This document shows, in pieces, positions 15,698-22,359 of a stretch of 33,611 nt of DNA (position 1 is its first letter; every line of letters begins with the position of its first letter). The notes beneath the pieces were generated by a model. The model was not told the origin of the DNA. It searched no databases and was given only the letters and a program-made list of their open reading frames with translations. The stretch lies in NCBI GenBank assembly GCA_017421325.1, contig JAFOJO010000010.1, forward strand, positions 1 to 33,611, in the 5' to 3' direction. A program made the translations under genes and the position numbers. This DNA comes from Candidatus Saccharimonadota bacterium (GTDB taxonomy: Bacteria > Patescibacteriota > Saccharimonadia > Saccharimonadales > Saccharimonadaceae).

Positions 15698-15704
15698 AAC
15701 ATTA

Positions 15705-15813
15705 GAAAAAGGCCGGTAACTGCGAGGAAAACCGGCCTTCTTTGTAGAGTGTGGAGTTATTTTGGCTAAAATGTTTGTTTTGACCCTCTGAATAATTTTT
15801 TTATTCAGAAGCT
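15705..15813 (-). ncRNA. Candidate ~109-nt small RNA, minus strand
   Basis: A consensus promoter at 15820-15848 predicts a start at about 15813. The RNA begins with a hairpin (TCTGAATAA 15787-15795 with TTATTCAGA 15801-15809). It then has about 45 mostly unpaired nt and ends in an intrinsic terminator: AAGGCCGGT (15709-15717) with ACCGGCCTT (15731-15739) and a minus-strand U-tract at 15710-15706. There is no open frame of note. No RNA family is recognised. Confidence 0.55.
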
Positions 15814-15819
15814 ATCTCT

Positions 15820-15848
15820 ATAATATCGCGAAAAAATGCTAATGTCAA
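15820..15848 (-). promoter_or_regulatory. Consensus promoter of the 109-nt RNA
   Basis: TTGACA (15848-15843), a 17-bp spacer and TATTAT (15825-15820). It is the only perfect TTGACA -35 I found in the window and no protein gene lies downstream. Confidence 0.65.
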
Positions 15849-15988
15849 TATATTTTTTGAACAATTTTTTGCATTTTTCTATAAGGTTTTCCACAAGTAT
15901 TTTGGCAATATCTTTATGTTAAAAAATACATTTTTTTTTGACATAAAGTTTTGCAAACATATTTTTAGTGAAAAATAAGCATAGGCGC

Positions 15989-16029
15989 AAGGTGGGGGGG
16001 TTGAAATTTCTAATTCCCTGTGCTAGTTA
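15989..16029 (+). promoter_or_regulatory. AAGGTGGGGGGG-TTGAAA promoter of comM
   Basis: AAGGTGGGGGGG (15989-16000) abuts TTGAAA (16001-16006). A 17-bp spacer ending in TGTGC is followed by TAGTTA (16024-16029), then 7 nt to ATG 16037. The layout matches the promoters of the MazF-like gene and the 382-aa gene. Upstream, 15841-15988 is very AT-rich and holds an inverted repeat CTTTATGT/ACATAAAG (15912-15919 with 15941-15948). Confidence 0.6.
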
Positions 16030-16036
16030 GGTGGGT

Positions 16037-17548
16037 ATGATCGCAAAAATTCATTCAGCAATCCCCTATGGCTTCGGGGGCAAATTAGTAGAAGTTGAGG
16101 GGGATATGAACAGAGGCCTGCCGGCGTTCAATATCGTAGGTATGGCCAACAAAACTATCAATGAAGCAAAAGAACGGGTGCGTAGCGCAATGGTAAACTC
16201 GGACTTTTTCTTCCCCGACAAAAAAGTAACTATTAGCTTGGCACCAGCAGAGCTTTTGAAAGATGGGGCATACTTGGATTTACCAATAGCACTATCGGTG
16301 TTGGTGCTGTCTGGGCAACTTATCAAAAGCGATGTAGCCGACAAAATGTTCGTGGGTGAACTATCGCTCAATGGTGAATTAAGGCCTGTAAAAGGTATTA
16401 TAAACGTGGTAGAAGCCGCGAAAGAAGCTGGGTATAGCGAAATATACGTGCCGATAAAAAATTTGGCGCAGGCTTCGCTAGTGGAAGGTATCACTATTTA
16501 CGGCGTAGATACCTTGCAAAACCTATTCTTGGCCTTAAAAGGTCAAGCGAATCTGCCTATGGCTAGCAATATAGGTGGCGAGCACAAGAAAGCCACACAT
16601 TGCACGGGTGAGATATTGGACCATATTCGGGGCCAAAAATTAGCCAAACGAGCAATGGAAATTGCCATTGCGGGGCATCACAATATTTTAATTTCTGGGC
16701 CACCAGGGGCTGGAAAAACTTTGCTGGCCAAGGCAGCGGCGAATCTTTTACCAGATTTAACCCCGGCGGAGAAAATTGATATTACTAAAATTTACTCTAT
16801 TGCTGGGTTATCTAAAGATGAAATTATAGAGGCGAGGCCGTTTCGCAGCCCGCATCATACGGCGAGTTCTACTTCTATCATTGGTGGCGGGGCAACGGCT
16901 AGCCCTGGAGAAATATCCCTGGCACATAAGGGCATATTGTTTTTAGATGAAATACCAGAATTCCCGAGGTCGGTGTTAGAGGCTTTACGACAACCCCTGG
17001 AGGATAAAGAGATTTCTATTTCTAGAGCCAATCGTAAAACTACTTATCCGGCGGATTTTATGCTGGTAGCCACAATGAATCCTTGCCCCTGTGGCTATCT
17101 GGGCGACCCTACGCACGAGTGCAAATGCACCGAAACGCAAATTCAAAAGTATCAGAAAAAGCTCTCTGGGCCGCTATTTGATCGGATAGATATGAATATT
17201 GTGGTAGAAAAGGTGGATAACGCGGATTTACTAAAGGATTTACCAGATGAAACTGGCGAGCATAATGTTGTAAAAAATAATATAACAGAGGCAATTAAGC
17301 GGCAAAAGGCCCGGTATGGACAAGATGGAGTTTACAATAGTTCCCTATCTTCCTTTCAGGTATCAAAAATGCTACAGCTAGAGCCGGCGGCCGAGAAAAT
17401 GCTGGCTGCGGCCTCAGAAAAGCTGAATCTCTCGGCTAGGTCATATTTTAAAACTATTAAGGTGGCGCAAACTATTACAGATCTGGCTGGAGCGGATAAA
17501 ATTTCAGCCCAGCATTTAGCGGAAGCTTTGACGTATAGAAAACGCTGA
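16037..17548 (+). CDS. comM: ComM/YifB family AAA+ ATPase (Mg-chelatase-like)
   Basis: ComM (503 aa) is a hexameric helicase that promotes branch migration during natural transformation. An N-terminal Lon-S16-like domain (residues 1-170, with FNIVGMANKTINEAKERVRSA and ISLAPAELLKDG) precedes the AAA+ core. Walker A is GPPGAGKT (about 221-228), and RPFRSPHHTAS and ILFLDEIPEF (Walker B) follow. Next come MNPCPCGYLGDP with clustered Cys and LSGPLFDRIDMN. The last 90 residues are the ComM C-terminal helical domain. The start is ATG 16037, 7 nt after the -10, so the mRNA is probably leaderless; GTG 16031 is the alternative. Natural competence has been reported in Saccharibacteria, which fits. The stop is TGA. 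Confidence 0.93.
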   Translation: MIAKIHSAIPYGFGGKLVEVEGDMNRGLPAFNIVGMANKTINEAKERVRSAMVNSDFFFPDKKVTISLAPAELLKDGAYLDLPIALSVLVLSGQLIKSDVADKMFVGELSLNGELRPVKGIINVVEAAKEAGYSEIYVPIKNLAQASLVEGITIYGVDTLQNLFLALKGQANLPMASNIGGEHKKATHCTGEILDHIRGQKLAKRAMEIAIAGHHNILISGPPGAGKTLLAKAAANLLPDLTPAEKIDITKIYSIAGLSKDEIIEARPFRSPHHTASSTSIIGGGATASPGEISLAHKGILFLDEIPEFPRSVLEALRQPLEDKEISISRANRKTTYPADFMLVATMNPCPCGYLGDPTHECKCTETQIQKYQKKLSGPLFDRIDMNIVVEKVDNADLLKDLPDETGEHNVVKNNITEAIKRQKARYGQDGVYNSSLSSFQVSKMLQLEPAAEKMLAAASEKLNLSARSYFKTIKVAQTITDLAGADKISAQHLAEALTYRKR

Positions 17549-17553
17549 ATCTG

Positions 17554-17728
17554 CTACATAATTCATCATATCTCGGAAGCTGCGTGATGTGATAATAAAT
17601 TTTATCACATCACTCCGCCCCTGACGCTCGCTTCGCTTCGCTAGAGCGTCCCAAGGGGCTTACGGCGGCAAGAATCTGCCTTTGGCAGATTTTGCCTTTA
17701 TGTTCCTCGATATTGATGAATTATGCAG
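17554..17728. repeat. AT-rich palindromic repeat, copy B (175 bp)
   Basis: Outer arms CATAATTCATCA (17557-17568) and TGATGAATTATG (17714-17725). The inner hairpin is GTGATGTGATAA/TTATCACATCAC. The variable hairpin near the 3' end is AATCTGCC/GGCAGATT. About 40 extra bp in the middle include GACGCTC/GAGCGTC arms. It lies between comM and infC and may terminate comM. Confidence 0.8.
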
Positions 17729-17752
17729 TAGTGCCAAAACGCTAATTTACTC

Positions 17753-17781
17753 TTGCTTTTTCTCTAGAGGTTTGATATAAT
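17753..17781 (+). promoter_or_regulatory. infC operon promoter
   Basis: TTGCTT (17753-17758), a 17-bp spacer ending in TGA, and TATAAT (17776-17781). The predicted start is near 17788, giving a 30-nt leader with AAAGGA before the infC start region. Confidence 0.65.
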
Positions 17782-17817
17782 TGTTATCAGGTTAATTCAA
17801 GAGAAGAAAGGACTATC

Positions 17818-18336
17818 ATAAAAACTACATCACGCACGCGACTTAATTCGGAAATTCGTTATCCGGAGGTGCGCGTAATCGGTGCTAGTGGAGAGCAGCT
17901 AGGCATTATGTCTAGCAAAGAAGCCCAAATTCTGGCGAATCAACAGGGGGTGGATTTAGTGGAAATTGCCGCTAATGCCAACCCGCCGGTCGTTAAAATC
18001 ATTGACTGGGGCAAATATCAGTACCAGAAAATGAAAGAAGAGGCCAAAAATCGCAAGAAGGCTCGCGAAAAGCAATCCGAGCTAAAGCAGATGAAGATTG
18101 GTCTAAAAATTAGCGATAACGACCTTAACATCAAAGTCCGTAAAATGCGCGAGTTCCTAGACGACGGCGACCGAGTAAAAATTTTAATAATTTTCCGTGG
18201 TCGCGAGATGGCTCACAAAGAAATTGGCAACGAGCTTTTAAATAAAGTGGTTGAACTCTTAGGTGAAGGCATCGTCGTAGAGGGCAAGCCGCAAATGAAC
18301 GGACGCAACTTATCAGTCCAGGTACGGAAGAAGTAA
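17818..18336 (+). CDS. infC: Translation initiation factor IF-3, non-AUG start
   Basis: IF-3 (about 172 aa) prevents premature 50S joining and checks the start codon. The frame contains NSEIRYPEVRVIGASGEQLGIM, the usual N-domain opening, then the linker and a C-domain ending RNLSVQVRKK. The first standard start codon, GTG 17869, would cut inside this conserved stretch. Upstream in frame is ATC-ATA-AAA-ACT-ACA with AAAGGA at 17807-17812. ATA 17818 (5-nt spacing) or ATC 17815 is the likely start, giving MKTTSRTRLNSEIRYPEV. Non-AUG starts in infC are established in other bacteria (AUU in E. coli), where IF-3 represses its own weak start, so autoregulation is expected. rpmI and rplT follow as usual. 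Confidence 0.93.
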   Translation: MKTTSRTRLNSEIRYPEVRVIGASGEQLGIMSSKEAQILANQQGVDLVEIAANANPPVVKIIDWGKYQYQKMKEEAKNRKKAREKQSELKQMKIGLKISDNDLNIKVRKMREFLDDGDRVKILIIFRGREMAHKEIGNELLNKVVELLGEGIVVEGKPQMNGRNLSVQVRKK

Positions 18337-18444
18337 TTTCCTACTTCCACGGCCAGCTGATAGCACATTAGGTTTGTTGTAATTTTTAATAAAACAGATT
18401 ACTTTAGACCAAAATAATATTAAATCTAAAAAGGAAAAACTATT

Positions 18445-18639
18445 ATGCCAAAGTTAAAGACGCATAAAGGTACCGCAAAGCGGATCAAGATTACCGGTAG
18501 TGGTAAATTGGTACGTGAGCGGGCATTCGGGAATCATATTCTCGCTAAAAAATCTAAAGCCAGGAAGCGCAATATGAAAACTGCTGCTACCATCAACGGC
18601 AAAATTAACAAGAATATTAAGAAAGCGTTGGGGGTGTAA
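18445..18639 (+). CDS. rpmI: Ribosomal protein bL35
   Basis: A 64-residue basic protein with the L35 pattern ([21 protein letters not shown], then the KSKARKRN region). It is part of the 50S subunit. AAAAAGGAAAAA precedes ATG. The 108-bp gap after infC has no gene; in other bacteria this region holds L20-responsive leader structures, but I cannot identify one here. Confidence 0.97.
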   Translation: MPKLKTHKGTAKRIKITGSGKLVRERAFGNHILAKKSKARKRNMKTAATINGKINKNIKKALGV

Positions 18640-18641
18640 TT

Positions 18642-18989
18642 ATGAGAGTTAAAAGAGGTGTTGCGGCACACGCAAAACACAAGAAAATTTTAAAAGCTGC
18701 TAAGGGTATGCAGCATGCACGTACGCGTAGCTACCGTCTAGGCAAGCAAGGCGTAATTAAGGCTTTGCAATACAGCTATCGTGACCGTCGCAATAAAAAG
18801 CGCGATCTACGTGCATTATGGATTACTCGTATCAACAATGCTTCTCGTGAGTTAGGTGTTTCCTACTCGCAGTTGATTGCTGGAATGAAGGCCAAGAATA
18901 TCACGCTAGACCGCAAGGTTTTGGCAGATTTAGCTGTGAATAATCCTGAGGCGTTTAAGAAAATTGTTAACACGGTAAAGGAGAAATAA
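18642..18989 (+). CDS. rplT: Ribosomal protein bL20
   Basis: A 115-residue 23S rRNA-binding assembly protein. It begins [20 protein letters not shown], and RSYRLGKQ and [17 protein letters not shown] follow, all canonical. ATG lies 2 bp after the rpmI stop, and a G-rich stretch at the end of rpmI can serve as the ribosome-binding site. L20 commonly represses the infC-rpmI-rplT operon. Confidence 0.97.
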   Translation: MRVKRGVAAHAKHKKILKAAKGMQHARTRSYRLGKQGVIKALQYSYRDRRNKKRDLRALWITRINNASRELGVSYSQLIAGMKAKNITLDRKVLADLAVNNPEAFKKIVNTVKEK

Positions 18990-18990
18990 G

Positions 18991-19218
18991 ATGGCAATTT
19001 GTGAAATTACCGGCAAGGGTAAGATGTACGGCCACAACGTGTCGTTCTCCCAGCGCCACACTCGGAAAGTTTTTAAGCCAAATGTTTCGAAGCGGACTTT
19101 GATTATTAACGGGCAAAAAGTAAAATGCAATGTATCTACTTCTGCTCTAAGGACGCTAAAGAAGAAAGGTTTGATTGAATCGCCAAAGGCGCGCGCCGAG
19201 AAAAAAGCGAGTAAATAA
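18991..19218 (+). CDS. rpmB: Ribosomal protein bL28
   Basis: A 75-residue 50S protein: MAICEITGKGKMYGHNVSFSQRHTRKVFKPN matches the L28 family opening, followed by GQKVKCNVSTSALRTLKKKG. The start lies one base after the rplT stop, with GGAG just upstream. Having rpmB at the end of the infC-rpmI-rplT operon is not the textbook order; in many bacteria it pairs with rpmG or stands alone. Confidence 0.95.
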   Translation: MAICEITGKGKMYGHNVSFSQRHTRKVFKPNVSKRTLIINGQKVKCNVSTSALRTLKKKGLIESPKARAEKKASK

Positions 19219-19233
19219 ATTAATATTCGTATC

Positions 19234-19261
19234 AAAAAATCGCCCTTTCGGGCGGTTTTTG
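19234..19261 (+). terminator. Terminator of the infC-rpmB operon
   Basis: AAAAAATCGCCC-TTTC-GGGCGGTTTTT. The stem and tracts on both sides let it also act on the minus strand; it lies between convergent genes. Confidence 0.85.
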
Positions 19262-19268
19262 TGTGGAC

Positions 19269-19934
19269 TTATCCTTGCCTACTAAAGGTGGTATATTTAA
19301 GGTTTTTCCTATCTTTGGCAAACTTTATCGGTCCGGAATATCCTACATCAACCCCTTCTTCAGCGGCACCACTATAGGATATAGCGTGACCTTCACCTGG
19401 GGCATCTTTATATAGGTCTATTCTGGTAAAATCGCCTTGATTATTGCGAAAACTAATAGAAAGTGGGTGCTGGATTTCTTCCCCATTCGGCGGAATTAAG
19501 GTGCCTGGTTGCTGTACGTCAAAGTCAGTTCCGTTCTCTACTCCAACTTCTTCGAGTAAATCTCCTAGATTTTCGTACCCTTGACCATAGCCATATTCCT
19601 CAGCCATAGACGTAACGTTTTTAATACTAAGTGGTTCTCCATTTTTTATCTTTCGGCTTACTTCATTCTGAGCTACGCCTATATAACTATTACCCCGTAA
19701 ATCTTCGTTCTTCATCGTTGGGCGAGTAAGTACTTCTGTGTTCTGTCGCACCCATTCTCGCCTGTGGATTAGATTATGTATGGCATTTTTGGCGCGCTCG
19801 ATGAAGCTTTGCTTTTCGCCATTTTGTTGTTCCATATTTTGCATATGTTCTTCAAAAGACGGATATTCTGTAATATCTCCGCCCTCTGACTGGCTTGGGG
19901 ACTGTTCCCCGCTTGGGAATGAATTGTGATTCAT
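19269..19934 (-). CDS. Hypothetical soluble protein (221 aa) behind a structured leader
   Basis: I recognise no family. The start is ATG 19934, where a near-perfect AAAGGAGG lies 4 nt upstream; the upstream frame is leader RNA. The first 35 residues are Ser/Gln/Glu-rich. Helical segments follow (SFIERAKNAIHNLIHRREW). From about residue 115 it alternates Gly-rich turns and strands (TLIPPNGEEIQHPLSISFRNNQGDFTRIDLY is typical of a beta fold). There is no signal peptide or membrane helix. Its leader resembles those of the two FISUMP surface genes in layout, so it may share their regulation. The function is unknown. Confidence 0.75.
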   Translation of the reverse strand: MNHNSFPSGEQSPSQSEGGDITEYPSFEEHMQNMEQQNGEKQSFIERAKNAIHNLIHRREWVRQNTEVLTRPTMKNEDLRGNSYIGVAQNEVSRKIKNGEPLSIKNVTSMAEEYGYGQGYENLGDLLEEVGVENGTDFDVQQPGTLIPPNGEEIQHPLSISFRNNQGDFTRIDLYKDAPGEGHAISYSGAAEEGVDVGYSGPIKFAKDRKNLKYTTFSRQG

Positions 19935-19973
19935 TTTACCTCCTTTTAGATTATTATTGACTCGTCGCTTAAT

Positions 19974-20105
19974 AAAAAACGACAACCGTTCTCGGCTGTC
20001 TACACCAAACAATTAATTCGATTACCGAAATTACTGTTTTTTGAACGGTTGCCGTTCACTAATTTCGGTAATTAGTAATCTTTATAATTATTTGATGTAG
20101 ACATC
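19974..20105 (-). promoter_or_regulatory. Structured leader RNA 3 (candidate attenuator)
   Basis: P1: GATGTCTACATC (20105-20094) pairs with GGTGTAGACAGC (20006-19995), 11 of 12 positions. P2: 13 perfect bp, 20060-20072 with 20021-20033 (ATTACCGAAATTA and complement). P3: TGAACGG/CCGTTCA (20058-20052 with 20048-20042). Next comes an intrinsic terminator, GACAGCCG/CGGTTGTC (20000-19993 with 19988-19981), with U6 at 19979-19974. The terminator 5' arm shares six bases (20000-19995) with P1, so P1 and terminator exclude each other. In addition CAACCGTTC of P3 (20051-20043) is complementary to GAACGGTTG of the terminator (19991-19983). Confidence 0.7.
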
Positions 20106-20108
20106 TCC

Positions 20109-20117
20109 ATTGTATCA
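20109..20117 (-). promoter_or_regulatory. Extended -10 promoter of leader 3
   Basis: TGA-TACAAT on the minus strand, followed by GGAGATGTCT. The predicted start falls on the first bases of P1. The sequence just after the -10 resembles that of leader 2 (AGAGATGTCT). Confidence 0.5.
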
Positions 20118-20136
20118 TATTTTCCCTAAAATCAAA

Positions 20137-20164
20137 AAATCGCCCGGTGGGGGCGGTTTTTTGA
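20137..20164 (-). terminator. Terminator of RNase P RNA
   Basis: On the minus strand ACCGCCC-CCA-CCGGGCGA-TTTTTT directly follows the 3' end of the RNA. The mirrored A/T tracts allow action in both directions. Confidence 0.85.
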
Positions 20165-20168
20165 TAAT

Positions 20169-20507
20169 GAGCCGTCTATAAGCCGGGTTCTGTAACCATA
20201 TATAATATATGGTTGACGACCATCTATCTTGACGTTACATTGCTATAACGTTCTAGCGGTGAGCGCACATCCTCGAGCGAAGGTGTATAGTGCTCCTTGC
20301 AACAGGTAGGGTTTGCCTCCGCGCTATATCGCTACGGCGCGCTGTGGGCTCTTACCCCACTCTTTTCACCCTTACTCCTCGCGAAGAGGGGCGGTTTTGT
20401 TTCTGTGGTACTTTCCCTATCCTTACGGACGGTCGCTGTTAGCGACTACCCTGCTCTATGTTGCCCGGACTTTCCTCTTATAAAAAGCGGTCGCCTTTCA
20501 GGCTCCC
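20169..20507 (-). ncRNA. rnpB: RNase P RNA (type A-like)
   Basis: This is the catalytic RNA that matures tRNA 5' ends. Read on the minus strand it begins GGGGAGCCTG. Conserved GAGGAAAGTCCGGGC follows, then CGTAAGGATAGGGAAAGT, ACAGAAAC, GTGGGGTAAGAGCCCAC, AGGCAAACCC, and it ends ACAGAACCCGGCTTATAGAC before GGCTC. The first and last GAGCC/GGCTC pair as P1. TATAAT at 20517-20512 lies about 5 nt before the start. The length of about 339 nt is normal. Confidence 0.95.
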
Positions 20508-20511
20508 CTGT

Positions 20512-20517
20512 ATTATA
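20512..20517 (-). promoter_or_regulatory. rnpB promoter -10
   Basis: TATAAT, preceded by TGA on the minus strand, ends 4 nt before the GGGG that opens the RNA. Confidence 0.6.
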
Positions 20518-20554
20518 TCATATATATATTTATAATAATAGAGCTGCAGACTAG

Positions 20555-20691
20555 ATTACATAATTCATCATATCTCGGAAGCTACGTGATGTGATAATAA
20601 ATTTTATCGCATCACTCCGCCCCTACGGCGACCAAACCGCCTGTGTGGCAGTTTGGCCTTTATGTTCCTCGATATTAATGAATTATGTAAT
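20555..20691. repeat. AT-rich palindromic repeat, copy C (137 bp)
   Basis: Outer arms ATTACATAATTCAT (20555-20568) and ATGAATTATGTAAT (20678-20691) are perfect. The base pairs outside CATAATTC differ from copy A (TTA/TAA against TTG/CAA) yet stay paired. The inner hairpin is GTGATGTGATAA with TTATCGCATCAC (one G-U). The variable hairpin is CCAAAC/GTTTGG. It lies upstream of rnpB and just past the 3' end of the Nudix-RNase H gene. Confidence 0.8.
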
Positions 20692-20700
20692 AGTAATATT

Positions 20701-21564
20701 TTATTTCTGCAATATCTCGTCTATCGCAGTGTTAGCTTCAGAGTCGGCAATCATATTTTTACTACGAGGAACGTGAGTGAAAGATACGGCATCAAAATTA
20801 CTGAGTTTTTGCTGGATATCATTATAGATAGGGGCGATATCTTGATTTTTAACATGGAAGATACCGTTGAGCTGGTTTACTACCATTAAGCTGTCAGATA
20901 TAAAATGGACAGATTTGTAGCCTAACTCGATAGCGCGTTCAATCCCTTTCTTCATAGCATAATATTCGGCCATACGAGATGTAGAAAAACCGATAAATTC
21001 ACCCTTGCGCTCGGTGATTTTACCGCTGCTATCGTGAATGCAATAACCAATACCAGAGGGACCAGGATTGCCACGCGAGGCACCATCTACGTTGATAGTA
21101 ATGCCGTTGGCGGTGTCACGCGGAGAAATACGATCAGAAGTGACTTTGCCATCTATAATTTCTAGCACAGATATACTGGTTTCATTGAGGCGGACGTTAG
21201 AAGTGGCGAAATCTTTGACAAATTTATAGCCGGTGTATCTATCACGCGGAGTGGGCTTAATAGGGTTAGCAATACCTAGCTCATATATAATATATAAGTT
21301 GCTAAGCTGGCTAGAGCCTTCGGGGGCAAGAAATGTAATAACATCTTTAAGATTAACAGAGCTGGCATTCAATCCAGTATATTCAGTGAGTGAGCGCGCC
21401 ATAGCTTCTTCGGGCTGTTCGCCAAATTTAATCTTGCCGGTGGGAAGCTCCCAAAAAACCGGCGAATCGCTACGGCCCCGGCTACGTTTGAAAACTAAGA
21501 CCCCGTCTTCGTTTTTAATTAATCCAACTACACGAATTCTTTGTTTCATCCCACCTCTTATCAT
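20701..21564 (-). CDS. Nudix-like domain fused to RNase HI
   Basis: A 287-residue two-domain protein. Residues about 9-140 are a Nudix fold: G43-KIKFG-E49 and R57-SLT-E61-Y-TGL match the box in outline. However, the REUxEE core reads RSLTEY, losing two metal-binding Glu, so hydrolase activity is doubtful. Residues 153-287 are RNase HI, which cuts RNA in RNA:DNA hybrids. The catalytic set is visible: D160 (NVDGASRGNPGPSG), E200 (MAEYYAM), D224 (ISDSLMVVNQL) and D274 (NMIADSEAN). ATG 21564 has AGGG 8 nt upstream; ATG 21549 is an alternative. It has a structured 130-nt leader. The fusion may direct RNase H to a nucleotide-bearing substrate; this is inference. Confidence 0.88.
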   Translation of the reverse strand: MIRGGMKQRIRVVGLIKNEDGVLVFKRSRGRSDSPVFWELPTGKIKFGEQPEEAMARSLTEYTGLNASSVNLKDVITFLAPEGSSQLSNLYIIYELGIANPIKPTPRDRYTGYKFVKDFATSNVRLNETSISVLEIIDGKVTSDRISPRDTANGITINVDGASRGNPGPSGIGYCIHDSSGKITERKGEFIGFSTSRMAEYYAMKKGIERAIELGYKSVHFISDSLMVVNQLNGIFHVKNQDIAPIYNDIQQKLSNFDAVSFTHVPRSKNMIADSEANTAIDEILQK

Positions 21565-21696
21565 AATAGCCCTGCCGACCTGTTTTCCCCGTAATATATA
21601 CAAGGTGGGTAAAATCTTATGCGTTACACCCACGGGTGTAAGCCACGAAATCCCTATAACATGATTATTCAGGAAAATCATGCTGCCGATAGGGCT
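21565..21696 (-). promoter_or_regulatory. Structured leader of the Nudix-RNase H gene
   Basis: Near the 5' end, CCCTAT/ATAGGG encloses CATGATT/AATCATG (about 21694-21648). A perfect TTACACCC-GT-GGGTGTAA hairpin follows (about 21639-21622). AGCCCT at the 5' end is also complementary to AGGGCT (about 21574-21569), which contains the ribosome-binding site. The first helix and SD sequestration therefore compete. A translational switch is possible. Confidence 0.45.
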
Positions 21697-21702
21697 ACTT
21701 TG

Positions 21703-21711
21703 ATTATATCA
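21703..21711 (-). promoter_or_regulatory. Extended -10 promoter of the Nudix-RNase H gene
   Basis: TGA-TATAAT on the minus strand (TATAAT 21708-21703), located in the gap after the M50 protease gene, with the predicted start near 21696. Confidence 0.6.
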
Positions 21712-21713
21712 CA

Positions 21714-22358
21714 TTAGGAGCCAACTATGAAGTAGAAGAAGTGCAAGATACCGTTCATGCCATTAATCATCAAATGGGAGAAAACTTCGCCGAAGAAGAA
21801 GATTAAGAGATAAACAATGATAATACCGTAGCGTTCTATACCGGCAAGGACATTGCGGAAACCATCTGGAGAGATAGCATAGAGTATGCGCGAGCCATCT
21901 AGTGGTGGAATAGGGATAAGATTAAAAATCATAAAGCCAAGGTTAATATAAATAAACTCGGTGAAAATAAATTGCCATAGTTCCCCGCCCGCGCCGTAAG
22001 CTAAGCCGGTAAAGTGACCAACTAGGAAAAAGATAAAGGCCAGAAGAAAGTTAGTAAATGGGCCGGCGAGAGCCACTAGAGCCATACCCCATTCGCGCCA
22101 TTTGAGATTATGATAATTTACCGGTACAGGCTTAGCGCCACCAAAAACTGGGGCCCCCAGTATATATAATATAACTGGCACCAAGATAGACATATATGGG
22201 TCTACGTGCTTGATGGGATTAAAGGTGAGGCGTCCAGCGTCTTTGGCGGTGCGATCACCTAGCCAGTAGGCCACAATACCGTGGGAGAGTTCGTGCAAAA
22301 TAACCGAAAAAACTACGATGACCAAAATGATAACAATATAGCCGAAGTTGAGATTCAT
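21714..22358 (-). CDS. Site-2 protease family metalloprotease (M50)
   Basis: A 214-residue, mostly hydrophobic intramembrane zinc protease. HELSH (residues 22-26, HExxH) lies in the first helix. NPIKHVDP and AGPFTNFLLAF follow. The third zinc ligand Asp154 lies in NLIPIPPLDGSRIL. This is the compact form without PDZ or CBS domains. Such proteases cut membrane-bound regulators or signal-peptide remnants. It is last in the thrS operon, 1 bp after the MBL-like gene, and reaches to within 3 bp of the next promoter. Confidence 0.9.
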   Translation of the reverse strand: MNLNFGYIVIILVIVVFSVILHELSHGIVAYWLGDRTAKDAGRLTFNPIKHVDPYMSILVPVILYILGAPVFGGAKPVPVNYHNLKWREWGMALVALAGPFTNFLLAFIFFLVGHFTGLAYGAGGELWQFIFTEFIYINLGFMIFNLIPIPPLDGSRILYAISPDGFRNVLAGIERYGIIIVYLLIFFFGEVFSHLMINGMNGILHFFYFIVGS

Positions 22359-22359
22359 T

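Noticed and set aside
15841-15988. Possible replication origin (very AT-rich, one TTTTCCACA resembling a DnaA box)
   Set aside because: Only one imperfect box and no dnaA or dnaN nearby; gyrB-gyrA proximity alone is not enough.
20297-20554. Plus-strand open frame inside RNase P RNA
   Set aside because: It is antisense to conserved rnpB segments and has no protein-like composition.
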